DNA from: Azolla caroliniana | Lineage: Eukaryota > Polypodiophyta | Assembly: GCA_043228905.1 (NCBI GenBank) | Contig: JBHGNT010000007.1 | Location: 18,724,001-18,788,000 of the forward strand | Reading direction: 5' to 3' | DNA: 64,000 nt | Part shown: positions 12,046-23,205 of the stretch, one piece after another | Position numbering within the stretch: the first letter of the stretch is position 1 | How the letters are laid out: the number at the start of each line of letters is the position of its first letter | Notes under the pieces: model-generated | Told to the model about the DNA's origin: nothing | Databases searched by the model: none | The model's input: only the letters and a program-made list of their open reading frames with translations | Program-made: the position numbers and the translations under genes

Positions 12046-14894
12046 TTTTGATCGTCAATGAAATACATGGAAGTTCTTTCATCAAGCAAGTGGAGGGTCA
12101 AACATTTATGATGAGCATTTGATACATGATAATTGTTAAAGGGCATATGCTTCTTGCCTTGTAATTCAAACATATACCTTTTTTCGACTCTTAACTGTTG
12201 CCACAGGAAATGAATACCCTTGTAATTTCCCACAGAGTGAAGCTAAGAGAATATTTTGACATCTTATATCCCGAAATCAATCTTGTAAATGATGAACATG
12301 CGTGTGGGTGTATAATATAATATTGAATAACCTTGAGGCGTGTTCTATCAATCTTTTCTTGCATAAACCACAAGCTTGTGAATTGATTTTGCAGCAAAGA
12401 TATGTTGTAACAAAATCATGAAGATGCGACAGTGTCACACTACAATAAGTGTGGCTTGTTGAAATGTAAGTTTGGAGGGTCTTGTTATTACTTAAAATGA
12501 CTAAAAATATATGTAAACAAACCCAATGCTGGATTCTATGCATCGATTTGATATAGAAGTAGCACATTTTGTGGCATTTGACACTGAAGAGACCAATTTT
12601 ACTGTCAAATTTGGATAGAAATAATAAAGAAAATAGAATTTCTAAAGCATTTGTCAACATGCTTGGACCAAATGTTTGCTTCTAGTTTTAAAATATAAAC
12701 ATTCTGATGTCTTGTTATTGATGTTTGGTTCAGTTATGTGATCATTTATGGCTTTTATTGTAATGCATGGTTTTTCGTTTGTTTTAAGGCTTTAAAGAGA
12801 GCCACTTCTCTAGTAGGACTCCTAAATTGTGGAATGATACTTTTGGGAGGCAATTTGAAGGTAGCAAAAAGCCCATAAGTGCCTTTTTCTAGTAATGGAG
12901 CTTTGACATGCACATCAAATTTGTGGGTCCAAGATTGTGTAGTCAATTCAGCGTTTGAAAGTGGCCTTCTATTGTGAATAAAGAATCATTAAAAATGGCA
13001 TATCTCCAAGTATGTGCCTTTTTGGAATTGGTACGAATTTATATGTTTCTGTATGTGAAAAGCAGAGTTTCATAAATTTTGATTCTAGATGTAAGATAAA
13101 GCAAGCAAGCTTTATGTTGCAAAGGCTTTGTTTTGACATTTAATTAATTTATTTTGAGTATTTCAATAAATAAGGCTTCTACTAGGACTTAACACCAATG
13201 TTTTGTGTATATTGTACACATTGTCACTCTTCATAGCTTGTTGTAATGAGGTAAGTTCTCTATTCATAGGCTGCCTAAAAATTGCCAAAAAGTTTATTTT
13301 GATCCAAGAAACTTGACTACACCATTCAAGTATAGGTAAGTCTTAAAACCTTTGCTAGTAACCAATATGTTGTGGTCCAAGGTATGTCTATTTCTATCCA
13401 AAACTCTATCGAAACACAAAAAGGATTATAGATACCCCACAATCCACTAAGATTGTCACACAACTCTAAACAAGCTTATGTTGTCTGTGAAATGCCACTG
13501 TCATGATTAATACTCTTTTTATTTATTTACATTTTCAATATTTGTCACACTCCCACTATTAAAATCATTGTAGTCAATACCAATCTTACAACTTGTGGTA
13601 CATTTTGTCACATTCTATACCCAAAGGCATGCTTGATTCTTCTCTTAAACCACTAAGGTAAACATTTAGCAAACAAGTGTTGCCTCTTTACACTATCATA
13701 TATTCAAGAAATTTGTCAATGTATACTTCTCACTTCACTTTCATGCTATATATATAAATATATTATTCAAAATTTAATCAACATATGCAAATATTTATAA
13801 GAAAGAAGGGCTTATATGGAGATCGCATTTTCCCCGACTAAAGAACCAACAAAAGACAATTCCCTTTTCATATGCAAATCTAGGTCTAGTTTTCCCACTA
13901 CATACAAAATGTTGTATTGGAGGCTGAAGCACACAATATCAACCATTACATTTACGAACTAGAAACCATCCATATAACAATAAACAAGGCATATAATTCA
14001 TTATGTTTGCTTAAAACATCAAGTATGTGGTGTAAGAGACTAGAATCTCATTTTACTAAATAAAATAGTTTACATCTACCAAAATACATCTAAATAGTGT
14101 GATACATACTACCAAAAAAGAGGATTGTAGTAATTGCATGGAAACTTATGGGTGTAAATGTCCAACATTTTAGGGGATGTTTATGTTTTTCCCTATTATG
14201 TATACTATATTATCATCCAAATCTTCTAAAGTTCCAAATCATTTGCCTATCATAAAAAATTAAGGTTAAGGTCTCTTGTTGCCACATGCACTTTAAGAAC
14301 CATATTAAGTAGATTAAATAGCTTTAAGAATTTGACAGCCATTTTCTCGAAAAGGCAAATCCCAATAATAAGGTTTTAATTCCTAGACAGATGGTATGTG
14401 ATTGCCCATGCAACTATCCAAATTGCTGATGGATTTTATATGAAGTATAAATTAACCATTGGGAGCCAAAGAATGAGCCTAAAGATTAAAAGACCACAAG
14501 GGCAACCACCAATTAGGTGATGAATTATCTGAAGTATCTTACATTAATTATGGCTATCTGGAGAACATTGCGCTCTCTATGAGAGTGAATGAACCCAAAG
14601 TCTCCCCTAGTCACATGTGAACACCTTGGAACTTGGACCACACTATCATAGCTCCCCAAGCTCTCACCAGGTTTCCGGCTTAGGGTGGTCATCGACCATG
14701 TCCCTAAAGTAGATCCCCTCCTTAGATCATGGCCAATTTACATGCTCATTCCACATGTTATATTTCAACCCCATGGCTTCAATCTTTCCAGCAAATTTAA
14801 AATTATTTGTCCAATAAAACTCAACTTCTATAGATTATTTGGTTAGATAACCAGAGTTGACATTTCACGGACAATCCACGTGTTACTTCCTCCT
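12046..14894. other. Intergenic; no gene recognised
   Basis: This AT-rich sequence lies between two stop codons of converging genes (the membrane protein on plus, a PPR gene on minus). The first few hundred bases are probably 3' untranslated sequence of the plus-strand gene. No transposon ends, RNA genes or long frames were seen. Confidence 0.4.
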
Positions 14895-17439
14895 TCATTC
14901 CACAAACCATATTCCAGTTCCATTTTCTTTGATCTTCCTTGCATCATATTCCACACCAGCAGATTGAAAAATGCTAGCCATAAGAACATAAGCTGCGCTA
15001 CAACTATCATCTAATTGTACAGCTTGATAAAAAGCCAATCCTCCAAGCTTTATATTTCCCCAATTCCTACAGGCACCCAACAAAGCAATCCAAACTGCCG
15101 GAGAATCAGGTGGCATTGACATAATAACTGAAATTGCCTTATCAAACTCACCAGCACATCCAAAAGCCAGCACCATGCATGCATGATGCTCTAAGCTTGG
15201 AGTAATCTTGTAACTTTTGGTCATATTCCTCCATAGCATTTGAGCCTCATCCAAAAGCCCAGAGTGAGAGCATGCACTGAGAACACATAATAATGTGACC
15301 TCATTTGGCAAAAGGCCCTCAATATGCATCCGCTCAATACATTTCAATGCTTCTTGACCTTGACCTTGATGAGAATACCCTGAAATTAATGAAGACCAAG
15401 ATAGAACATTGCGAATCGGAAGCTCTTCCAACACTTGTTCGGCCTTTGAAAGGGCACCACATTTGGCATACATATCTATCAAAGCAGTTCCAACAACAAT
15501 GTCCTGCTCCAACAATCCTCTGCTTGCAAGGTCATAATGAATCCCTTGGCCCTTGTGAATGGCCCCTACAAGTCCACATGCCTTCAAGCTGCAAAGAAAT
15601 GTGACTTCATTTGGAGAGAGGCCCCCTTCTTGCATCATTTCCAAACAGCTTAAAGCTTTGTGCCCCTGATCCCACTCAACATACCCTGTGAGTAGTGCAT
15701 TCCAAGGCACTATATTTTGAATCGGAAGCTCTTCTACCACTTCTTGTGCTCTTGTAAGCAAACCAAATTTGGAGTACATATCAACCAAGGCAGTGGCAAC
15801 AATGATATCCTTCTCCAAAAGTCCCCTTCTTGCAATGTCGTCATGAATTTGTTTGCCTTGGTCAAAAGCTCCCACACTACTACATGCCTTCATCATCGAA
15901 ATGAAAGTGACTTCATCTATAGAAAGATCCTCACGTTGCAATTGTTCAAAACATCTTTGCACTGCATTGCCTTGCCCTTGAAGACCATACCCTCTGATTA
16001 GTGCAGACCAAGAAACTGTATCTTGAACAGGAAGCCCTTCTAGCACCTCTTGTGCTTTTCCAAGCGCGCCACATTTGGCATACATACCAGCCAAAGCAGT
16101 ACCAAGCATGATATCTTTCTCCATCAATTTGTGTTTTAGAATCCTATCATGGATTTTCTTACCCTTGTCTAAGGACCCAATTTCCCCGTAGGCCTTCAAG
16201 ATACAAATGAGGGTGACTGAATTTGGAGAGATACCTTCATTTTGCATCTGTTCAAAACAATTTAGAGCTTCATTATACAACCCTTGATTGGCATACCCTG
16301 AGATTATTGCAGACCACGATATTACATTTCGAATGGGAATATCTTCCAAAACTTCTTGTGCTTTTCTGAGTAGACCACATTTGGCATACATATCCACTAT
16401 AGCCGTGCTGAGGGCAATTTCTTTCTTGAACAATCCCCTTCTTTCAATCTCATCATGAATCTGTTTTCCCTTCTCTGGGGCACCAACAGAACCACATGCT
16501 TTCAATACACAAATGAATGTAACTGAATCTGGAGATAAGCCCTCAGCTTGCATTCTTTCAAAGCAATTAAGTGCTTCTTGACCATTACCAAATTGAACAT
16601 AGCCTGAGATTAACACAGACCACGAGACTATGTTTCTTACAGGAAGTCCTTCGAAAACTTCTTGTGCTTTTCTAAGAGCTCCACATCTTGCATACATATC
16701 AACCAGTGTTGTACCAAGTATTATATCCTTATTTAAAAGGCCTTTATTCACAATCTCATGATGTATTCTCTTTCCTATATCTATATCTCTAGCTAAACCA
16801 CATGCCTTCAGTATGCATATATAGGTGATAATATCTGGTGAAAAGCTCTCATTTTGCATCTCCTGAAAACAAGTCAGGGCTTCATTACCCAACCCTTGTT
16901 GCACATATCCTGAAATTAGTGCATTCCAAGATGCCACATCTTGAATGGGAAGTTCTGTAAGAACTTTCTTTGCTTTTGCAAGAGCCCCACATTTTGCATA
17001 CATATTGATCAAACTGGTGGCTAAATAAGGGCTCTTTTCAAGCATGCCAAGATTTACAATATCATCATGTAGCTTGCTGCCTTTGAATAGATCCTTTTTC
17101 TTTGCACAAACCTTGAATAAGCCAACATATGTAAAACTGTCCTGATGATGATATGCATTGCCCATCTTTTCTTCATGCCTTTCTATACATTTCCTTCTTC
17201 TTATTCTCATCAATTCTTCACAAACCCAAAATGGGTTGTGAAAATCATCTAACCACAAACACTCAGAAGTGACAGTGTATCTAAAGTCTGGTGATCTCGA
17301 ACTACACTGTATCAAAATAATATTATAGTTGCAATATTTTGGGTCTCAATAGGCCGTTTTGTACTTTTATTGAGATGTCAATATAGTATTTCTTTCTCTT
17401 TTTCAACATATCCACATGCCCACACATTCACGCACACTT

Positions 17440-17495
<56 letters not shown>

Positions 17496-19101
17496 ATCCA
17501 TAAAACGTATTGTATTATACAATGCAAAATTGTACACAACTAGATACACATTCACACAATTGCTACTAGACCAGCAAATAAACAAGAAAAAAGGAAACGT
17601 CACATAGATAATGGTATGTATCACAAGATTGCATACTGCTCCATCTCAGATAATAGATGAAACAAGCTGGCCAAACAAGAAACTTTTAGAAACCCCTTAA
17701 TCACTCTCACTCTCCTTTTCATATGAGAAACACCATTTTAAATTGTAATATCTTGTTAGGCCTCACGGGCCAATTTGGTATGTCGGAGATATTAGTACAT
17801 CTGTCTCTTTCCTTCTCTTAATATAAGAGACATCTGAATACATAATTCTTTCTCTCCATCTCATAATATAAAGGCCAACTATATTACAGGAAAAAACACA
17901 TATAACAGAATAAGATGCATAAAGTTACAGTAAAATAAAAGAGTCATGTTTAAGATGCTCTTTTTTTACAATGCATAAAATTAAATAAAGAGTACAAAAT
18001 TTAGGACATGACATATTTAGGTTGGAATGTGTTACTACATTGTGCTTTTTCCTAGGCTCATGTCTCCACTTCTGTGCAAAATAGTGTACAAAAATTTAGG
18101 GACATCCCGTTTAAGTTAGAAGCTAATAGCAACATTGGTTTGTGGCCAAATGCCAGTTTTCTAGTTTAAAACATTGCAAGTTTCTGGCATGTATCCATAA
18201 TCATAAGCATACACAAACCATGCCCTAAATTTGTGCTCTTTATTTTGAACAGAAATGCAAACGTGTGCCTAGCTGAAACCACCATTTGTTGGCTAGAAAA
18301 AATCCATGATAATAGGTACTTTTAGTAAGCAAGACAATTGTTTACATGTTGAAGGATTAACCAGGGCCCCCTCGCATGAATGTGCTTGACAGATATCACC
18401 TTATCTTTGCAAAGCTAAACAACATGGTGTTCAACTGTGGTGTTTGGCAATGAAAATGAGGAGTTAGAGTGAGGTTATTTGTACAAGATTATGGAAGACA
18501 TCTCCTTTATGTGCACTAAGTTGCAATAGGACATGATTATCATGATGGTGTTATGCTTTGTTGCCCACATGCCAAGCTGGAATTCCATTCATAACTTGCC
18601 TGGTTTAAGAAGTCAGGGTATTCGCCATGGCCCCCCGAGGACATTAATACATAATCGCCATTTTTGTACGAAGCATAGTATAACAACAGGTATAGCCAAG
18701 AACCTCAGCTATATTGATGAGATATAACATGCACAATAAACCATTCCGGTGATGTATATCTCCAATTAATGATACTGAAATCAAAACCAAAGAGGAGGCA
18801 GCAATGTCCCAAACGATATGAGGGAAGACTGTGAGTATGAATTGGCTCATGCCAAATAATGATTGAAGTTTCCAATGCAGTCTCGTACTCTCCCTCTTTC
18901 TCTCAAATCTGTTAATGTACCATTTCATATCTCTCTCTCTCACACACACGCGCGCGCACACGCACATCCACTTACAAGACCGCTTACCTTTGTGATACGG
19001 TTGTCAAACCAGAGCAATGGATCTCTGAAGTACTCCTTCCACAAGATATCAATCCTTCCACAGGTCTCATTTGATCTGCATATTTTCCCCATGGAACCCA
19101 T
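14895..19101 (-). CDS. PLS-type pentatricopeptide repeat (PPR) protein with N-terminal PDF-like motif, E-type end
   Basis: Two exons: 19101-18988 and 17306-14895, joined by a phase-0 intron of 1681 nt (GTAAG donor, ACAG acceptor), giving 841 codons. Exon 1 (38 codons) ends LWKEYFRDPLLWFDNRITK and exon 2 opens CSSRSPDFRYT...CLWLDDFHNPFWV. Together these look like the PDF motif of plant OSB organellar DNA-binding proteins. Six P-L-S triplets of about 101 residues follow, each with a signature such as VASWNALISGY, NIVSWSVLISGY or NVLSWSSLISGY. The C-terminus resembles E1/E2 motifs (LGACRNWGNIKLGGLAF) and stops at GIWFVE without a DYW domain. Such proteins normally bind organellar RNA for editing or maturation. 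A DYW partner in trans would be needed for editing, which is inference. The homologous gene at 23206 has the same intron position. Confidence 0.85.
17442..17489. repeat. CT microsatellite in PPR intron
   Basis: About 24 CT dinucleotides. It lies in the single intron of the minus-strand PPR gene and therefore reads GA in the transcript. Confidence 0.9.
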
Positions 19102-19194
19102 CTGCAACTTTCAGATTTGAGGACATTCATCACAGTGCCGGTCATTTGTTTGTCTTCAAGTTCAGTAGCTCTCAAATGCTAAACCCATACCCCC

Positions 19195-19395
19195 TGAAAA
19201 TATAATAGCCATCAGAACCCATAACCCTAGACCACAAACCCTTCAAATTCAACAGTTAACAAAAACTTTAAACCCTAAACCCTCACATTCGATATCCATC
19301 AATTTAAGCTCAATTCAGCTAGAAACTTCATAGTCAATAGATATCAAACCCTAAGCCAAAACCAAATCCCAGAACCCTAAACTTACTTCATCTAG
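19195..19395 (-). promoter_or_regulatory. Cluster of telobox-like motifs upstream of the minus-strand PPR gene
   Basis: Five or more AACCCTA/AAACCCTA words occur within 200 bp just upstream of the predicted start at 19101 (AACCCTAGACC, AAACCCTAAACCCT, AAACCCTAAGCC, GAACCCTAAAC). Teloboxes are a known feature of plant promoters and leaders of genes for translation and organelle biogenesis. Position and density fit a promoter or leader role here. No TATA box was identified. Confidence 0.55.
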
Positions 19396-19599
19396 CAATC
19401 TGGGCCTGGTTTCCATTGAATCGGCCCATCGTTCCAACGATCGATCCTATGATTCCAGACATTAAGTGTTGAGTCATTTCAAATCATTGAAGAAATTGCA
19501 TTGGAAATGTCAAAAATATCGAAAGAACTTCATACTATGTATTGAAAAACAACGGATGGAATCCTAAAGGATCCTCCGGTGCAGTGCATCCACTCCAAA

Positions 19600-19983
19600 T
19601 AACAGTCGGCAACAGTTTCAACCGAACCGAACCGAACCGCGAAACCGCGGAGTAACGGTTTAAACGGTTCGGCTCGGTTTAACAGTTTTATAAAAAAAAT
19701 TTGTTTTTAAACAATCTTTTCGTTTTCAAGCCTTATTCTCACATACATTTTAGGAAAATCTTTAAAATTTAAAATAATGAATATTTTAAATTTCAAAAAT
19801 TTAAAAGTTTAAAAATTGGATTTTAACCTAAGTTGAATACCGAAACCACGGTTTTAATGGTTTAATGGGTGGAATTTTTTTTAATAATTTCATGGTTTGG
19901 TTCAAGTTTTAAAAATTTTAAACGGTTCAACTTCAAACAGGTTCAGTTTTGACACTCTGAAACCAAACCGTTGCCAATTGTTA
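19600..19983. mobile_element. hAT-like MITE with exact 8-bp target duplication
   Basis: The ends are TAACAGTCGGCAAC (left) and GTTGCCAATTGTTA (right), inverted repeats of one another. They are flanked by an exact ACTCCAAA at 19592-19599 and 19984-19991. The 384-bp interior is non-coding and rich in AACCGAACC, AACGGTTCGG and AT-rich words. The 8-bp duplication and the lack of coding capacity support a non-autonomous hAT element. Related copies lie at 33857-34368 and 57686-58169. Confidence 0.85.
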
Positions 19984-20731
19984 ACTCCAAATCAGAATAA
20001 CCCGGATGGGATTCCAAAAGGGATGCTTGGGGAAGGCATCGTATCATGAGAGCATCGTGGTCAGGTCCAGATGATCTCTTGGCCAATGCTCCCCATCCAT
20101 GGCACATATAACATTTGTAGATTTGTGAGCTTACCTTGTCGAAACCATTTAGTTATTTCCAATTAACACTATTTGCATTGTAAAAGCCACTGCATTCATG
20201 GCGTTCGGCATTTTGTGAATGAAAACTTGTGTTGACCAAAAATTGGATTTGGGTGTTAAAACTTGGTATTGTCACTAATCACACACTAATATCATGTGTT
20301 AGCCATTCATCGCAAGATCCTCGTCTTCTACGTTTGTGTTGTCTACGTTCAACTCTAGGGAGCGTTCAACTCCCAAGAACCTTTGACTACCCTAAATTTG
20401 TGCCCTCTTATTCCTTGCATCCTCCCTAGTCCAGAACCCCTATGGTTCCACACAAGTAAACACACATGCACACTTATATGACATTATTTTGGTGAAGTCG
20501 ATGTGAAAGAACGACAAGGGAGAAACAAAGATACAAGGGAAAGATCTCGTCGAGATGATGGCAGTGCCCATGGACTGAATGATGCAAGCAAGAGAAAACA
20601 CGATCCACTTAGACCGGCCCATAGAATCCGTGCCGTAATGACACATGTGCATGTGCTACTCGAGCAGAGCCACAGGGGGGCTTGGACCAAGGAATTGAAA
20701 AGTTGAAGGGCACAAAAAAAGGGGAGTAAGT

Positions 20732-20865
20732 CGAAGGGACTAGTCGAAGATTCGTTTAGTCGACAATTCAACTAGTTGAACACTTGGGCTAGTTGTGGAT
20801 TCGAACTTAGTCGAAGAAGTGTTTAGTCAAATGCTCTTTAGTTGAAGAGAGACTTCGTCGAAAAA
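20732..20865. repeat. Irregular AGTCGAA/AGTTGAA motif cluster
   Basis: The words TAGTCGAA, TAGTTGAA and TAGTCAAA recur about ten times in roughly 130 bp with spacing from 10 to 30 bp. No boundaries or function can be given. Confidence 0.45.
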
Positions 20866-21482
20866 AGATGTCTGAGGTGTAGGTTGAAAGTTTCCCGAGG
20901 CACAAATGCTCGGGTGCAACCATTGTTAATCCAATTTAGGAACGAAAGTTTCCTAATAAAAAATAATCTAACCATAGGATCATAGATTACATCTAGAAAA
21001 TACAAAACTACCTTAGCATCAACGTCCACATCATGCACATCCTCATTGATGCATTCTTTTGTTTCGTTTTCATTTTCCTCCACAATATCAAACAAGGTAT
21101 TGGAAATCCCCCATGACTTATCCCAATAATGATTATCCTTATGAACCTTGTCTGCATTTATTGCCTCAACATATGTCAATTTCTTCTCTCTAATTTCCTC
21201 AATACCCCGATGTCTCTTAGAGCTCCCAAATTCTTCCCTTGTAGAATTACATTCTAACATGACATTGCTCTTTTTTGGAGCAATTGTTCCCATGTTGATG
21301 TCCCCCACACTATGTGAGGAAGTCGTGTTCATATCCTCAATTCTTGATGTCATATCAAACCAAGATAAAAATGTTTTCCATGAATAATAGAGAAAACCAA
21401 AACTCGCATGATTGAAGAGAACGAAGAAGAAGAAGACAATAGGAAGTCGCCAACGTGTGTTATGTGTAAGTTGACAACGCAT
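20838..21482 (-). CDS. Hypothetical open frame of 214 codons, doubtful gene
   Basis: An open frame with an initial hydrophobic stretch (LPIVFFFFVLF) and an acidic middle (VEENENETKECINEDVHDVDVD). No family is recognised. Its first third lies in one arm of the inverted repeat described below, and a diverged copy of that part occurs in the opposite orientation at about 21785-21925. That argues for a repeat-derived or decaying frame rather than a conserved gene. Confidence 0.25.
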   Translation of the reverse strand: MRCQLTHNTRWRLPIVFFFFVLFNHASFGFLYYSWKTFLSWFDMTSRIEDMNTTSSHSVGDINMGTIAPKKSNVMLECNSTREEFGSSKRHRGIEEIREKKLTYVEAINADKVHKDNHYWDKSWGISNTLFDIVEENENETKECINEDVHDVDVDAKVVLYFLDVIYDPMVRLFFIRKLSFLNWINNGCTRAFVPRETFNLHLRHLFSTKSLFN

Positions 21483-21925
21483 GTTCTTTGTTTCTATTGT
21501 TGCTACTAGTATAGAGTGAGATATATCTGAAAATGATTACAAAGTAGCTTTGGGAGCACGGAGGTCGAATATGACCTATGAGAGAGAGAGAAAGAGAGAA
21601 ATAGAGGAAGAAGAAGAAAGAAGAAGAAAGAGAAGAGATTGTTTTTGTTGTTGTAGACTCTATTAGTGACGGAATTTTGCATAAAGAAACATTGGAAATC
21701 CCTCTGTCTGAGATTTTGTAAGATATATAGTAAGTTTAAATTGTTGGTCTATGTTGGTAGCAACCATGGAAACAAAGAACTACGTGTTTTAAGCATATAC
21801 ATACTCAACACGCATTGCGAGCCTCCTATTGTCTTCTTCATCTTCAATCTCTTCGATTGGGTGAGTTTTGGCTTTCTCTCTTACTTATGGAAAATCTTCT
21901 TTATCATGATTTGATATTATATCAA
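21335..21925. repeat. Inverted repeat with arms of about 140 bp
   Basis: The minus strand of about 21335-21485 matches the plus strand of about 21785-21925. Shared words are CCTATTGTCTTCTTC, GAGTTTTGG and ATGGAAAA, followed by TTTGATAT. The arms are diverged (roughly 75-80% by eye) and about 300 bp apart, with GA-rich sequence between. A transcript across it could fold back. Confidence 0.6.
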
Positions 21926-22004
21926 GAACAATAGTGTCATGATGTGGTGTGCAAAAGGTAGAATGTGGAAAAAGGGAGGGTCCACTTACAACTACAAAGA
22001 TATG

Positions 22005-22080
22005 TGAAATGGCCTAGAGGTTAGAGCCATAGACCTTGTACTATAGGTGCAAAGTCCGATTCTCTATCAATTTGGCATAG
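22005..22080 (+). repeat. tRNA-derived SINE-like head
   Basis: TGGCCTAGAGG fits the pol III A-box consensus TRGYNNARNNG. About 40 bp downstream AGTCCGATTCT resembles the B box GGTTCGANTCC (8 of 11). No cloverleaf acceptor stem is formed, so this is not a tRNA gene. A SINE head or tRNA pseudogene is the better reading. Confidence 0.4.
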
Positions 22081-22138
22081 ATTAAGGACTATTTATTCCT
22101 TTTTCTTTTTCGAAGAAAGATAGGGAATAAGAGCATTT

Positions 22139-22468
22139 AATGTCGAAATTAGGTGTCTCTTTTTTACTATAAAAAGAGGAGTTTAATTAAGGTCGCCTAT
22201 TTTGAGGTTTGGGGTATACCATTAGGGTCACTCATTTTGGTTTAGGAGTACACCATTAGGAGGTCACTCATGTTGAGCTTCCAGAGTGCACCATTAGGGT
22301 AATGTTGAAATTAGGCGTCTCTTTTTTCTATAAAAAGAGGAGAACATGGCTTATTTAGGGTTGCCTATTTTGAGGTTTGGGGTGTACCGTTAGGGTTGCT
22401 CATTTTGGTTCAAGAGTGCACCATTAGGAGGTCACCCAGTTTGTGCTTCGAGAGTGCACCATTAGGGT
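22139..22468. repeat. Two tandem copies of a 162-bp unit with an internal hairpin
   Basis: TGTCGAAATTAGG at 22141 recurs as TGTTGAAATTAGG at 22303, and the intervening features are repeated in the same order. Each unit contains a potential stem CTCTTTTT...AAAAAGAG around CTAT, and the word ACCATTAGG several times. No coding potential. Confidence 0.65.
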
Positions 22469-23205
22469 TTCTTTTTCTTCCTCTCAACATACTTTTTGCC
22501 ATCATTGTAAAAATCAACAGTATATGTATTACCGATTACTTGTAACCAATTGAATGTGTAAAATAGTGTGATAATGTCATATAATATATCAACCTCATAT
22601 CTATGATAAGGACAAGTTTTTGTATGATGCCGAGTAGCATTATTAGCATGGTTATGAAGGTGATGGTGAGAACTATTCACATAAGTGGTTAGTTATAGTT
22701 CATTGAACATATCTATATACATCCATCATTACATATTAATGTGGTCATATCATATAGTAGACCAATGTGATATTTATGATAAAAATGTGTTCATGCATGG
22801 TGTTGTTCGACATCATTAACACATCTATGGAGGTGATTATGGGCATGCTTATTTGTTTTTACAGATCAATGTGTTTAATTACAGAAAACGAACATGACAC
22901 ATATATTGATGAGTGCCACCTAAACGACAATCACTCTTGATTATAAATTATAATCACATGCAAACAATACCTTAAATAATTAGCCATGTTCCAAAACATC
23001 GTCTACGTTAAGTACTTGTTTCTTGAAGCGAGAGTAAAAATGTAGTGATATTTCTCAAACCCCAACATTACCTCTAGTGGGGAGGGGTACTTTGCAGAAT
23101 ATCTCTAAAGTTAGAGGGTATATGTGGAGAATTTTCTTCATATTTCTTATGTTGTAACTTGTGGCCTTTTCTTTGTGGGAGTGGAACAGAGTAATTGTGA
23201 CAACG

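Noticed and set aside
17307-17315. TTG start of the 806-codon PPR frame, and the GTG start at 23470 of the second PPR frame
   Set aside because: In both, the frame is open upstream only to a splice acceptor, and an upstream exon completes a conserved motif in phase.
20838-21482. Confident protein-coding gene
   Set aside because: The first part is duplicated in an inverted, frame-broken copy nearby and no family is recognised, so it is kept only as a low-confidence entry.
22010-22075. tRNA gene
   Set aside because: A- and B-box-like words are present, but no acceptor or anticodon stem can be paired.
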